DNA of 27,850 nucleotides from Rhodospirillales bacterium (GCA_013204125.1 JABMOP010000316.1:1-27850), one strand, 5' to 3'. Positions 1 through 8,157 are shown, counted from the stretch's first letter. Numbers and translations: made by a program. Notes: a model not told the origin generated them from the letters alone.

Positions 1-104
1 CCGTAGGCGACCCGTATAAGGATACGGCGGGACCAGCGGTTAACCCGATGATCAAGATTACGAACATCGTGGCGTTGCTGCTGTTGGCTGTGTTGGCCCA
101 CTAG
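1..104 (+). CDS. hppA: K+-insensitive or -dependent membrane pyrophosphatase, C-terminal end (partial)
   Basis: Only the last 33 codons are present, in the frame starting at base 3 and ending at TAG 102-104. The translated end contains GDPYKDTAGPAVNPMIKI followed by a hydrophobic helix (NIVALLLLAVLAH). This is the conserved C-terminal end of proton- or sodium-pumping inner-membrane pyrophosphatases, which couple PPi hydrolysis to ion translocation. The GDPYKDTAGP segment belongs to the cytoplasmic active-site region of the family. The ion specificity cannot be judged from this fragment. A strong terminator follows directly. Confidence 0.88.
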   Translation, partial: VGDPYKDTAGPAVNPMIKITNIVALLLLAVLAH

Positions 105-129
105 ACGGCGAATATCTTCGGAAAAAGAG

Positions 130-163
130 AGCCCCGCGGAATGGTTTCCGCGGGGCTTTTTTT
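130..163 (+). terminator. Rho-independent terminator after hppA
   Basis: A perfect 12-bp stem (130-141 pairing with 146-157), a TGGT tetraloop and a following run of seven T (157-163). It lies 26 nt after the hppA stop and separates hppA from the convergent bamE. Confidence 0.93.
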
Positions 164-201
164 GTGTTGGGCTCTTCTTTCTGACGGGTATCGGGCAGGC
201 G

Positions 202-711
202 TTAGATGCCCGTGTTCTCGAACGGATCACTGTAGCCGACGCCGCGATTACCGTACCGGCCCAGGTTCCCGAATAGCTGCTCGAAGAAACCAAGTTTGCG
301 CCCACCGGTTTCCGTTTCCCGCGCCACGGCGGTAAGTTCCCGGGCGTCTTCAACTGTATGCCTTGACACTTCGACCACGTTCCCATCGGCATCGAACTGG
401 ATCTCTACGACAGTTTGGTCGATGAGGCTTTCATCGAAGAACAGGAAATTTTCCGTCCTGCGGCTTATATAATACCAAGTGTACCCGTCAAAGGATGCGG
501 TGCTGGTGGGAAAGCCTAAAGTCCGCTGCACGGATTCCCGATTGTCTACGCCGGGCAAAATTTGAGATACGAGGCTCTCGTCGGGGATATAGCCCCGGCT
601 GTCAATCGTTGCGGTACAGGCTGAGAGGGCGAGAGCCGACAGTCCCACATAAAGCAGGGTTCGGCCCGCCGGGGTCCGGCCTCGCTTTTCAGCATTCGAT
701 TTAGGTAACAT
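202..711 (-). CDS. bamE: Outer membrane protein assembly factor BamE (SmpA/OmlA family lipoprotein)
   Basis: This is a 169-residue lipoprotein with a basic N-region, a hydrophobic stretch and a lipobox ending LSAC near residue 32, followed by the short periplasmic SmpA/OmlA fold. The family signature is visible: an ILPG-D-RE-V--LG-P element, then an FDG-TWYYIS strand and a V-I-FD-DG-V segment. BamE is part of the BAM complex that inserts beta-barrel proteins into the outer membrane. The start at 711 is preferred because an AGAGGAG Shine-Dalgarno sequence sits about 9 nt upstream; an in-frame ATG at 735 would add eight residues. The long C-terminal tail after the core is poorly conserved in look. 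The gene is divergent from the cytochrome chaperone gene at 916, an arrangement common in Rhodospirillales-like genomes. Confidence 0.88.
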   Translation of the reverse strand: MLPKSNAEKRGRTPAGRTLLYVGLSALALSACTATIDSRGYIPDESLVSQILPGVDNRESVQRTLGFPTSTASFDGYTWYYISRRTENFLFFDESLIDQTVVEIQFDADGNVVEVSRHTVEDARELTAVARETETGGRKLGFFEQLFGNLGRYGNRGVGYSDPFENTGI

Positions 712-915
712 GGAACGCTGCTCCTCTAGGTTCATGCCAGGTGCGATCTCCTGATATGAAATATACCGATTGTAGCGGTTGATCTCAGCGTAAAATGTCA
801 TAACCTGCGCGGCACTGCAATATAGGGCCGGCCAAATAGCGATGGCCAGATAGTAACGGCTGGTTCCGAAACCGATATTTCCCGCCGGACACCAAAATCC
901 TGAGGACGCCAACCG

Positions 916-1449
916 ATGTTGAAAACCCTGTTCCGGCGGCCCAAGTACGAGCGCGAAGCCCACGACCTCTATGTAAGCTTGGTGGGGCAGGCGCGGCGGC
1001 CAGAGTTTTACACGGAAATGGCGGTGCCGGATACGGTGGAAGGGCGTTTCGAACTGGTGGTTTTACATGCTTTTTTACTCATGAATCGCCTTAATCAAGA
1101 CGTGGACCGTACGGCCGAGCTTTCCCAATGTCTGTTTGACGTCTTGTTTGGGGATATGGATGTCTCGCTGAGGGAAATGGGGGTGGGCGACGTCGGGGTT
1201 GGCAAGCGTATCAAGCGTATGGTCCAGAATTTCTATGGCCGAATCGCTGCTTACGACGAGGGCTTGAAGTCGGGGAAAGATGTCCTGAAATCGGCCCTGG
1301 AACGCAATATTTACGATGAAGGCGTGGTCGCCGTGCCCAGCGCTGTCGATATGCTGGAGGCTTACGTGAGCCGCGAGCAGGCCTCCCTGGGGGGCCAAAA
1401 TCTGGATGATATGATGCGTGGCAATGTTTTGTTCGGGTCGCCGGTTTAA
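916..1449 (+). CDS. Ubiquinol-cytochrome c chaperone family protein (CBP3/UQCC1 domain)
   Basis: The 177-residue product matches the CBP3/UQCC1-like family: an N-terminal LF-R-----AH-LY---V-QAR-P-FY element, then VPDTVEGRFEL, and the diagnostic MDVSLREMGVGDVGVGKRIK segment in the middle. In mitochondria this family helps make and assemble cytochrome b of complex III; bacterial members are assumed to act in bc1 assembly, but direct evidence is sparse. It has no signal peptide or membrane segment, so it should be cytoplasmic. The ATG at 916 has only a weak GAGG upstream. It is transcribed away from bamE and is separated by about 136 nt from the next gene. Confidence 0.86.
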   Translation: MLKTLFRRPKYEREAHDLYVSLVGQARRPEFYTEMAVPDTVEGRFELVVLHAFLLMNRLNQDVDRTAELSQCLFDVLFGDMDVSLREMGVGDVGVGKRIKRMVQNFYGRIAAYDEGLKSGKDVLKSALERNIYDEGVVAVPSAVDMLEAYVSREQASLGGQNLDDMMRGNVLFGSPV

Positions 1450-1521
1450 GCGGCGCAGGGAGACACCGGTCGGAGGATAAAATAGCTTCGGCGGCTTATG
1501 GCCTGGCATCTCGATGCATCG

Positions 1522-1550
1522 TTGACCCGGAGGGTTTGGGCGCATATGGT
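1522..1550 (+). promoter_or_regulatory. Predicted sigma70-type promoter for the yceD-rpmF-plsX-fabH genes
   Basis: TTGACC (1522-1527), a 17-bp spacer, then TATGGT (1545-1550). It lies about 35-45 nt upstream of the probable yceD start, in the gap after the chaperone gene. The call is from motif and spacing only. Confidence 0.5.
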
Positions 1551-1585
1551 GCGCGCCGCGCCGATCCAATCGTTTGGCAGATGAA

Positions 1586-2164
1586 ATGCGCCCAATGAGT
1601 GTAAATAAAATATATAAAACAGGCAGTGCGTCAGAGGTATTCAGCCACCTGGTCGATGTGGAAAATATTACTGCCAAGGGGCGTGAGCTGACCTTCAGCC
1701 CCACTGAAGGTCAGCGAAAGAGTCTGTGCAAGGCATTGAATTTGCTTGAAATTGAGGGTTGGGGCGCAACGGCGCTTCTGTCCAGGACCGAGGATGGTCT
1801 GGGCGTGTCGCTGCGTGTGAATTTATCGGCGACTGTGATACAGTCCTGCGTTATAACTTTGGAGCCTGTTAGTACCCGCATCGAGCACTCCTTCCATAAT
1901 CTGTATTTGCCCGAAGCTCAGATCAGCGCCGCATATGAAGGTGATGGGCTTGAGATTGTGATTGAGGATGGTGACGAGGACTTTCCCGAGGTGTTAAAGC
2001 CAGAAGGGGTTGATGTTGGTGAGGCGACGTTGGAGCAGCTGGCGCTGGTCATTGATCCCTATCCAAGGAAAGAAGGGGTATCCCTGCAAGGTGAGCGGAA
2101 ACAGGGGGCCGGGGTCGAGCAAGAACGAGAGAACCCGTTCGCGGCCTTGAGATCTTGGCGTTGA
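1586..2164 (+). CDS. yceD: YceD family protein (DUF177), large-subunit rRNA accumulation protein
   Basis: The product is about 192 residues. It has the DUF177 core: a predicted beta-rich N-terminal half, then an L-ATVIQSCVITLEPV segment with the conserved cysteine and a following negatively charged stretch (EDGDEDFPE). YceD homologues lie directly upstream of rpmF in many bacteria and are linked to 23S rRNA accumulation; plant homologues affect plastid 23S rRNA. That role is known for the family and is not shown here. The start is uncertain: TTG 1574, ATG 1586 and ATG 1595 are all in frame and none has a clear Shine-Dalgarno sequence. The position before rpmF supports the identification. The C-terminal segment ending in ENPFAALRSWR resembles the usual NPFA-L motif of the family. 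Confidence 0.85.
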   Translation: MRPMSVNKIYKTGSASEVFSHLVDVENITAKGRELTFSPTEGQRKSLCKALNLLEIEGWGATALLSRTEDGLGVSLRVNLSATVIQSCVITLEPVSTRIEHSFHNLYLPEAQISAAYEGDGLEIVIEDGDEDFPEVLKPEGVDVGEATLEQLALVIDPYPRKEGVSLQGERKQGAGVEQERENPFAALRSWR

Positions 2165-2232
2165 GGAATATGGGTTATTGGTTCGGCTCTTGTGCTCAGG
2201 CCGGCGCCCAAAAATATTGAGGAAAAGCGGTT

Positions 2233-2418
2233 ATGGCAGTACCTGGGAAAAAGATATCTAAATCCCGCCGGGGCATGCGACGGAGCCACGATAGTTTAAA
2301 ATCCATGGCTCGAAACGAATGCCCGAATTGTGGTGAATTGAAACGCCCGCATCATATATGCGATGCCTGTGGGCATTACGCGGGGCGCGAAGTCACCGAG
2401 GCCACCGGCGTCATCTAA
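2233..2418 (+). CDS. rpmF: Large ribosomal subunit protein bL32
   Basis: This 61-residue basic protein has the bL32 start MAVPGKK-SKSRRGMRRSHD and a zinc-ribbon with cysteines 30, 33, 43 and 46 (CPNC and CDACGH). It is therefore the zinc-binding form of L32, a component of the 50S subunit. GAGGAAAA at about 2219 provides a ribosome binding site. It sits between yceD and plsX, the classic arrangement that links ribosome and lipid synthesis genes. Residue 5 is glycine in place of the basic residue often found there, a minor change. Confidence 0.96.
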   Translation: MAVPGKKISKSRRGMRRSHDSLKSMARNECPNCGELKRPHHICDACGHYAGREVTEATGVI

Positions 2419-2447
2419 TTATTTAAAATCAGGGACGGGTTTCCGTT

Positions 2448-3503
2448 TTGACGGACCAGTTGACCATTGCACTTGATGGCATGGGGGGAGACAACGCCCC
2501 GGATGCGGTCATTGAAGGCGCCGATATTGCACGGCAAAGATTCCCCAACGCACGATTTCTGATTTTTGGGGACAGCCTGCAATTACAGCCCCGTCTTGCG
2601 GCTTTTCCAGAGCTGCAAGCGGTGTCCGAAGTGCGTCATACGGACGAAATCGTAAGCTCTGAAGATAAGCCTGCCCAAGCCGTTCGGCGTGGCCGAGGGT
2701 CAAGCATGGGACTCGCTATTCAGGCGGTCCGTTCCGGCGAGGCCGCGGTTGTCGTTTCAGGTGGGAATACGGGCGCATTAATGGGCATGGCTAAAATCAT
2801 GCTGAAAACCATGACGGGAATTGATCGGCCAGCGCTGGTGTCCACTGTCCCGACCCTGGGTGAAGACGTGGTTATGTTGGATTTGGGCGCGAATGTCGAA
2901 TGCACGAGTGATAACCTGGTTCAATTCGCGGTTATGGGGGCAGAGTTTGCGCGCGCGGTTCTCGGACGCTCGCGGCCGAAGGTCGGTCTGCTCAACGTTG
3001 GGGTGGAAGAGTTAAAGGGCAACGACGCCGTGAGATCGGCCGGTGAAAAATTGAAGAATATGCACGGAGCTTTTGAATTTGGGGGTTTTGTCGAAGGAGA
3101 TGGTATCGCCAAGGGGGAGATGGACGTGATCGTGACCGACGGGTTTACGGGAAATATCGCCATCAAAACCGCCGAGGGCACCGCCCGTATGTTTGGTGCG
3201 TTTCTTGCCCATGCTTTCCGCAGCTCTTTGTTTTCACGGCTTGGGTATCTGATCTCCAGACGAGCTTTGGCTCGGTTTCGCGAACGCCTTGATCCCCGAG
3301 GTTATAACGGAGGCGTATTTCTGGGACTCAATGGGCTGGTGGTGAAAAGCCACGGCGGGACCGATGAACATGGGTTTGCCAGCGCTGTCGCTGTCGCGGT
3401 GCGTATGGCGGCCGAGGATTTATCCGGTCGAATTCAGGAAGATTTGAAAGTATTCGGTGACGTCGAGGGCGCGGAATCGGCACGGCAGGGGGTCGGCGAG
3501 TGA
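2448..3503 (+). CDS. plsX: Phosphate acyltransferase PlsX
   Basis: The 351-residue product carries the PlsX signature from its start: DGMGGDNAPDAVIEGA, then S-EDKPAQAVRRGRGSSMG, VSGGNTGALMG, VSTVPT and VVKSHGGTDEHGFASAV. PlsX converts acyl-ACP and phosphate to acyl phosphate, the substrate of PlsY for the first acylation of glycerol-3-phosphate. It is a cytoplasmic, membrane-associated enzyme. The start is TTG at 2448, with a GGGACGGG-like purine stretch upstream; no ATG gives the conserved N-terminus. Its stop overlaps the fabH start by 4 nt, so the two genes are translationally coupled. Length is normal for the family. Confidence 0.97.
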   Translation: MTDQLTIALDGMGGDNAPDAVIEGADIARQRFPNARFLIFGDSLQLQPRLAAFPELQAVSEVRHTDEIVSSEDKPAQAVRRGRGSSMGLAIQAVRSGEAAVVVSGGNTGALMGMAKIMLKTMTGIDRPALVSTVPTLGEDVVMLDLGANVECTSDNLVQFAVMGAEFARAVLGRSRPKVGLLNVGVEELKGNDAVRSAGEKLKNMHGAFEFGGFVEGDGIAKGEMDVIVTDGFTGNIAIKTAEGTARMFGAFLAHAFRSSLFSRLGYLISRRALARFRERLDPRGYNGGVFLGLNGLVVKSHGGTDEHGFASAVAVAVRMAAEDLSGRIQEDLKVFGDVEGAESARQGVGE

Positions 3504-4477
3504 CGGTTACGCGATCGGTCATCACGGGATGTGGGGCCTATCTACCAGAAAGAGTGCTCACCAATGAAGAGCTCGCCGGCACGGTGGACACTGACGATGA
3601 GTGGATTAAAAGCCGGACGGGTATCTGCAAACGTCACATTGCGGCGAAGGGCGAGTTTACCTCCGATCTAGCTTTGGCGGCTTCCCGCAGAGCGCTGGCG
3701 GCGGCCGGGACTGACCCGGACGAAGTCGATCTTATCGTGCTCGCGACGGCGACACCCGACGAGACATTCCCCTCTACCGCCACAAGGGTTCAAGCCGGAT
3801 TGGGCATTACCCGCGGCGCGGCGTTCGACGTGCAAGCCGTGTGTTCGGGTTTTATATTCGCCCTTGCTGTCGCGGATAATTTTGTTAAGGCGCAGCAGTC
3901 GAAATGCGCGTTGGTCATTGGCGCCGAGACTTTCTCCCGGATTCTCGATTGGGAAGACCGGAACACGTGCGTTTTATTTGGCGACGGCGCTGGCGCGGTT
4001 GTCGTGAAAGCGACCGAGGGTCAGGGAACGAACGAAGACCGGGGGATATTGTCCACTCATCTTCATTCCGATGGCCGGCATCACGATTTACTGTACGTGG
4101 ATGGTGGCCCGTCATCGACCCAGACCACCGGACATCTTCGAATGCAGGGGCGGGACGTGTTTCGCCATGCTGTTACCAACCTGAGTGCCGTGGTTCACGA
4201 GGCGCTGGACGCCAATGGCATGTCAGCGGACGATTTGGACTGGTTGGTGCCGCATCAGGCAAACAAGAGGATATTGGAGGGCACCGCCCGCAAACTTAAT
4301 CTCGCCCCTGAAAAAGTAATCATAACGGTGGATCAGCATGCCAACACTTCGGCGGCATCGGTGCCACTCGCGCTCGCGGAAGGTGTTGGCGATGGGCGCA
4401 TCAAGCAAGGCGACATTGTGCTGATGGAGGCGATGGGAGGGGGCTTTACGTGGGGTGCGTGCGTCGTACGAATGTAG
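3500..4477 (+). CDS. fabH: Beta-ketoacyl-ACP synthase III (FabH)
   Basis: This is a full-length KAS III of 325 residues. It catalyses the first condensation of type II fatty acid synthesis, joining acetyl-CoA (or another primer) to malonyl-ACP. The catalytic triad is complete: Cys115 in AVCSGFIFAL, His252 in VPHQANKRI and Asn282 in QHANTSAASVPLAL. The C-terminal GGGFTWGA glycine motif is also present. The start is GTG 3500, overlapping the plsX stop in the sequence GTGA, with AGGGGG about 10 nt upstream. Order and overlap place it in one transcript with yceD, rpmF and plsX. Confidence 0.97.
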   Translation: MTVTRSVITGCGAYLPERVLTNEELAGTVDTDDEWIKSRTGICKRHIAAKGEFTSDLALAASRRALAAAGTDPDEVDLIVLATATPDETFPSTATRVQAGLGITRGAAFDVQAVCSGFIFALAVADNFVKAQQSKCALVIGAETFSRILDWEDRNTCVLFGDGAGAVVVKATEGQGTNEDRGILSTHLHSDGRHHDLLYVDGGPSSTQTTGHLRMQGRDVFRHAVTNLSAVVHEALDANGMSADDLDWLVPHQANKRILEGTARKLNLAPEKVIITVDQHANTSAASVPLALAEGVGDGRIKQGDIVLMEAMGGGFTWGACVVRM

Positions 4478-4487
4478 GATTACATTC
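4470..4487. repeat. Short perfect inverted repeat across the fabH stop
   Basis: GAATGTA (4470-4476) and TACATTC (4481-4487) flank GGAT. There is no T-run, so it is not a convincing terminator; it could be a regulator site or chance. Confidence 0.3.
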
Positions 4488-4517
4488 ACTTAAACAACGA
4501 GTCCTATCCCTTTGATA

Positions 4518-4546
4518 TTGACGCTTTTCCCTGCATGCTCTAACGT
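4518..4546 (+). promoter_or_regulatory. Predicted sigma70-type promoter for ihfA
   Basis: TTGACG (4518-4523), a 17-bp spacer and TAACGT (4541-4546) in the gap between fabH and ihfA, about 34 nt before the start codon. The -10 is only a partial match. Confidence 0.45.
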
Positions 4547-4579
4547 TTGTTCAAGCAATTGAGGAAAGGGAGGACGACC

Positions 4580-4894
4580 ATGACAAAGACGATCACCCGG
4601 GCGGATCTAACCGAATCGGTGTATCAGGAAGTTGGGTTGTCCAGGAACGAATCCGCTCAACTTGTTGAATCCGTTTTGGACGAAATTAGTGGCTGCCTGA
4701 CCCGAGGCGAAAGCGTGAAGGTATCCTCTTTTGGTAGTTTTTCAGTGCGTCACAAACGGGCCCGAATGGGGCGTAACCCGAAAACTGGTGAGGAAGTTCC
4801 GATCAAACCGCGGCGGGTGCTGGTGTTCCGACCGTCACATGTTTTGAAGGAAGTGATCAATAAGTCACTTTCGGGACCTGAAGTAGCCGGCTAG
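4580..4894 (+). CDS. ihfA: Integration host factor subunit alpha
   Basis: The product is 104 residues from the ATG at 4580, which follows a strong GGGAGGA ribosome binding site; the longer reading frame from 4547 adds residues not typical of the family. It shows the HU/IHF fold signature: a helical N-terminus (TKTITRADL), then VKVSSFGSFSVR and the DNA-bending arm GRNPKTGEEVPIKPRRVLVF with the intercalating proline. IHF alpha pairs with IHF beta (not in this window) to bend DNA at specific sites in recombination, replication and transcription. The alpha assignment is favoured over HU or beta by the N-terminus and by the adjacent MerR-like gene. Confidence 0.94.
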   Translation: MTKTITRADLTESVYQEVGLSRNESAQLVESVLDEISGCLTRGESVKVSSFGSFSVRHKRARMGRNPKTGEEVPIKPRRVLVFRPSHVLKEVINKSLSGPEVAG

Positions 4895-4900
4895 AGAAAT

Positions 4901-5434
4901 ATGTCGGACGCGGTCGATGCCCAAGTACCTTCACGCACTTCCAGGAAAAAATCTCCTGACGCGTTTCGAACCATCAGCGAAGTCGCCGACGGGCTCAACG
5001 TTCCTCAACATGTCCTGCGGTTTTGGGAAAGTAAATTCACCCAAGTAAAGCCTTTGAAACGGGGAGGCGGACGCCGATATTATCGCCCGGAAGACGTTCA
5101 TCTTCTGCGCGGAATTCGAAATCTTCTCTACCACGAAGGTTATACTATTCGGGGCGTTCAAAAGGTATTGCGTGAGGCAGGAGTCAAAATGGTCGTCGAT
5201 GCCGGTCGGCGGGACGACGAAGACGTGGCCTTCGATCACGGCGAGGGGGGAGAAGCTCAGGCCCAAGGTGCGGAGGGTCAATCCCTACCCGAAGGAGCGG
5301 GTGTGGAAAACCCGACAGAAACATCGACGGGTGGTGAATTATCCGGAAGGTTTGATCAGGATAAAAGGGCAAAACTGCAAACCATAATATCCCGACTGAA
5401 GGAACTGGGCGTTTTGCTTCGGGATGCGGGTTAA
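4901..5434 (+). CDS. MerR family transcriptional regulator
   Basis: The 177-residue protein has an N-terminal MerR-type winged helix-turn-helix at about residues 22-100: FRTISEVADGLNVPQHVLRFWE, a wing with RGGGRRYYRPEDV, then LLRGIRNLLYHEGYTIRGVQ. The second half is acidic and low in complexity (DDEDVAFDHGEGGEAQAQG) and ends in a short helical, coiled-coil-like segment. No metal-binding cysteines are visible, so it is not a classical metal sensor. A gene of this kind follows ihfA in many alpha- and gammaproteobacteria, where it is conserved but poorly understood. It begins 6 nt after the ihfA stop and probably shares its transcript. Confidence 0.88.
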   Translation: MSDAVDAQVPSRTSRKKSPDAFRTISEVADGLNVPQHVLRFWESKFTQVKPLKRGGGRRYYRPEDVHLLRGIRNLLYHEGYTIRGVQKVLREAGVKMVVDAGRRDDEDVAFDHGEGGEAQAQGAEGQSLPEGAGVENPTETSTGGELSGRFDQDKRAKLQTIISRLKELGVLLRDAG

Positions 5435-5440
5435 GACGCG

Positions 5441-5469
5441 TTGCCGTGCGAAATGCAGCCGGGTATAGT
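5441..5469 (+). promoter_or_regulatory. Predicted promoter of tRNA-Pro
   Basis: TTGCCG (5441-5446), an exact 17-bp spacer and TATAGT (5464-5469). The expected transcription start lies about 30 nt upstream of the tRNA. Confidence 0.55.
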
Positions 5470-5507
5470 GCGGCGATTTTCGGACCGGGATTACACTAAA
5501 AAATAAT

Positions 5508-5584
5508 CGGAGCGTAGCGCAGCCTGGTAGCGCACTTCACTGGGGGTGAAGGGGTCGTGGGTTCGAATCCCGCCGCTCCGACCA
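5508..5584 (+). tRNA. tRNA-Pro (anticodon GGG)
   Basis: This 77-nt gene folds as a standard cloverleaf: acceptor stem CGGAGCG pairs with CGCTCCG, the anticodon stem CTTCA/TGAAG encloses a CTGGGGG loop with anticodon GGG at 5542-5544, and the T arm contains GGTTCGAATCC. The discriminator A and CCA end are encoded (5581-5584). It stands alone between the MerR-like gene and a flavin oxidoreductase gene. Confidence 0.97.
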
Positions 5585-5588
5585 AACG

Positions 5589-5622
5589 AGGGGTCGATAC
5601 ATTGTGTCGGCCCCTTTTCTTT
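5589..5622 (+). terminator. Rho-independent terminator after tRNA-Pro
   Basis: A stem of about 12 bp with two G-U pairs (5589-5600 with 5604-5615), a 3-nt loop and a T-rich tail (TTTTCTTT). It begins 5 nt after the tRNA CCA end. Confidence 0.82.
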
Positions 5623-5774
5623 GTCTCCAATAGCGGGGCTTAACTGCCTCTCGGCTATTGCTGGGCCGTGATTGGTGGTAGCGTTGGGCGCTGGAGGCTG
5701 TTTGAGGGACTATAGGTATCGGTTTTGCAACGTGACCGCTCTGGTCAGAGCCACGAACAAGGGGAGGAGAAGGC

Positions 5775-6795
5775 ATGAAATTTGGATTCATGGAGGATTT
5801 CCGCAATCCGGTGAAATGGCGCCGGCCGTTTCCAGAATTCTACCAGGCCATTCTTGAGCAAATCGCCCATGGCGAAGACCTTGGATACGACAATGTTTGG
5901 TTGACCGAGCACCATTTTACCGAGGACGGCTACAATCCTTCAATTATGCCGACCGCGGCGGCCGTTGCGGCGCGGACCAGTCGAATCCGGATCGGCTCAT
6001 TCATCTTGTTGGCCCCTCCAACATCCGATCAGAATTGCCGAGGATACGGCCTGCGTGGATATTTTATCCAACGGGCGTTTTGATCTGGGTCTCGGGCAGG
6101 GATATTCCCACTATGAGTTCGAAACCTTCAACATACCCCGCAAAGAGCGCGGTCCCCGTCTCCGGGAATCGATCAAATTAGTGAACCGGTTATTTACCGA
6201 GGATAAAGTGTCATTCGAGGGGCAGTTTACCACCGTCAATAACGCGACTTTGTCGCCGAAGCCGGTGCAAAAACCCCATCCGCCACTATGGATTGGGGCG
6301 CGCGCGCCCAAGGCAATCGAGAATGCCGCCCGTATGGGATACCATTTGATGTGCACCATTGGGCCTGATCCCGCGCCCTTGTACATCCAGACCTTGAAGG
6401 AAGAGGGCCGTAATCCCGACGATTTCAATATTGCTCAACTTCGAATGGTCTATTGCGCTGAAACCGAGGATCAAGCCTGGGAAGACGCGCAGGATCATTT
6501 ATTCCATTTGATGGATTTTTATCAGGACATATTGTCCGAGGCGAACGACGCCGAGGGGGACGACAGGCCGTTACCTTTCGATAATCCCGAAGATATCCGG
6601 CATTCGGCGTTTGCGGATGTCGGCATGATCGGCACGCCGGATCAGGTGGCGGAGAAGATGGAGACTTTCTGCCAAAACTTTAAGTGCACGCATTTCATTA
6701 TGGGTACGCAGTTTCCCGGCCTCGATCCGGCAAAGGGGACCCGGTCCCTGGAGCTGTTCGCACGTGAAGTAATGCCCCACTTCAAGAACCGGTGA
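5775..6795 (+). pseudogene. LLM class (luciferase-like) flavin-dependent oxidoreductase, interrupted by a frameshift
   Basis: Two adjacent frames together encode one luciferase-like monooxygenase of about 339 residues. The first (5775-6014) starts MKFGFMEDFRNP after a strong GGAGGAG site and contains the LTEHHFTEDGYNPS motif. It runs to RIRIGSFILL, then loses similarity. The second frame takes over with PLQHPIRIAEDTA and DILSNGRFDLGLGQGY, the family core. One extra base near 6011-6016 (TTGTTGGCCCC; probably the second G before the C run) explains the break: without it the text reads LLPLQHPIRIAED. Family members use reduced flavin (FMN or F420) to oxidise varied substrates; the substrate here is unknown. 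Both parts otherwise look intact to the C-terminus (LELFAREVMPHF), so the lesion is recent or a sequencing or assembly error. Confidence 0.82.
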
Positions 6796-6914
6796 GGGGC
6801 GCATTCGAAGCTGAAATGAGGGGTTTCGAAATTCAACTGGCCGATGGATAGATCAGGTCTTTAATCAGAAGTGCCGGGTTATGGACGGCGGCCTAGGGGA
6901 AGTTTTTGGGGTTA

Positions 6915-6923
6915 TGCTAAAAT
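6915..6923 (+). promoter_or_regulatory. Possible extended -10 element upstream of the WecA-like gene
   Basis: TGCTAAAAT matches the TGnTATAAT extended -10 pattern with one mismatch, 44 nt before the proposed start. No good -35 is seen at the expected distance. Confidence 0.25.
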
Positions 6924-6966
6924 ATGGCGGTCGCCCGGAAAACGGGCGGCCAGGAGACGCGCGTTC

Positions 6967-8028
6967 GTGATTTCGTTTTCGGCGCTGTTGACCCACATTT
7001 TGTTTGGGGCCGCCCTCACCCTGTTGTCGGCGGGGCTGACTTATGTCCTGATGACCCGGCTACGACTGATCGACCATCCGAATCAGCGATCGTCCCATGG
7101 ACAGCCCACGCCACGGTCGGGCGGAATAGCCATCGTTGCAACTTTTTTTGTCGGGATCGCCGCAGCTTACCTGGTGGGCGAGGAGACCAAAATTGGCGAG
7201 CCCTATTTTCTCGGTTTTGTCTTTTCCGCGGTCGCCATAACCATCGTTTCGTTCTTTGACGATGCGGCGGGAGTCTCATACCTGACTAAGTTGGCTACCC
7301 AGATCATATGCGCGGCGGTATGTCTCGCTTTTGGCCTAGTGATTGACCAGGTTCCGGTTCCTTTCCATGGCTATGTGGTGCTTGGATGGGTCGGGTATCC
7401 GGTAACGCTGCTGTGGATTGTCGGCATGACCAATGCCTTCAATTTTATGGATGGACTTGATGGGCTCGCGGCCGGCACGGCGGTAATTGCAAGCGCGTTT
7501 TATGTGGTGATCGCGGCCAACACAGGCAGCAACTTTGTTTACCTCCATAGCTATGTGATCTTCGCGGCGGCCCTTGGGTTTTTGATCTTCAATCTGCCGC
7601 CTGCGCGGGTCTTTATGGGCGATATCGGGAGCCAGTTTCTTGGGTTTACCCTGGCCGTACTGTCGGTGATCGGACTTCAGTATGATTCTGCGCACATTTC
7701 GTTTTTGGTGATGCCGTTGCTGTTCTTCAATTTTATATGGGACACCCTGTTTACTTTGGGCCACAGGGTTATGCGGGGGCAAAGAATTTCCGAAGCTCAT
7801 CGGGAGCACCTGTACCAGCTCTTGAATCGTATGGGCCACAGCCATCGCAATGTGACTTTGTATCACTACGGGGTCGCAATCCTGCAGGGTCTGGGGGCAC
7901 TTGTTTTGGTCAAAATACCAGGCGACGCCCGTCTTCTCACATTTTTACCCTTTGCCCTGCTTCAGTTGATCTATACGTTTTGGGTTTATCGCCGAGCGCT
8001 CATTAAAGGCGTTATCCGGTCAAATTAA
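6967..8028 (+). CDS. WecA/MraY-type UDP-sugar:undecaprenyl-phosphate sugar-1-phosphate transferase
   Basis: This 353-residue polytopic membrane protein belongs to the polyprenyl-phosphate HexNAc-1-phosphate transferase family (WecA, WbpL, TagO). The cytoplasmic motifs are visible: H-----PRSGG near 44-53, FFDDA (97-100), NAFNFMDGLDGLA (156-168), PPARVFMGDIGS (211-222) and HREHLYQ (278-284). About ten membrane segments are expected. The enzyme moves a sugar-1-phosphate from a UDP-sugar to undecaprenyl phosphate, the first step of lipid-linked O-antigen or exopolysaccharide repeat synthesis. The start GTG at 6967 has AGGAGA upstream and gives a natural hydrophobic N-terminus; the longer frame from 6871 adds a basic leader that looks non-coding. 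It probably primes the glycan built by the genes from 14.8 kb onward. The sugar specificity is not readable from the sequence. Confidence 0.9.
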   Translation: MISFSALLTHILFGAALTLLSAGLTYVLMTRLRLIDHPNQRSSHGQPTPRSGGIAIVATFFVGIAAAYLVGEETKIGEPYFLGFVFSAVAITIVSFFDDAAGVSYLTKLATQIICAAVCLAFGLVIDQVPVPFHGYVVLGWVGYPVTLLWIVGMTNAFNFMDGLDGLAAGTAVIASAFYVVIAANTGSNFVYLHSYVIFAAALGFLIFNLPPARVFMGDIGSQFLGFTLAVLSVIGLQYDSAHISFLVMPLLFFNFIWDTLFTLGHRVMRGQRISEAHREHLYQLLNRMGHSHRNVTLYHYGVAILQGLGALVLVKIPGDARLLTFLPFALLQLIYTFWVYRRALIKGVIRSN

Positions 8029-8157
8029 AGGCCGATAAAGTCTCGAATGTGGGCAGGCGGCCGATGACCGGTTGAATGAAAAACCCGAGAAATTCTAATC
8101 CATTAACCACACTTTAACCTCGGTTTGAAAAAATCCAACGAATACAAGTCTCAAAGC

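Noticed and set aside
1075..1704. Minus-strand frame of 209 codons across the chaperone gene and its downstream gap
   Set aside because: It is antisense to the chaperone gene, has no motif and would block the predicted yceD promoter region.
5508..5584. tRNA-Pro as an integration site for an island
   Set aside because: No integrase gene and no repeat of the tRNA 3' end are visible downstream within the window.
5537..5806. Minus-strand frame of 89 codons ending SERRDSNPRPLHPQ
   Set aside because: The ending is the antisense reading of tRNA-Pro, a well-known source of false genes, and the rest lies in a terminator and spacer.
7336..7866. Long minus-strand frame (176 codons) inside the WecA-like gene
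   Set aside because: It is antisense to a gene with all family motifs and shows no domain of its own.
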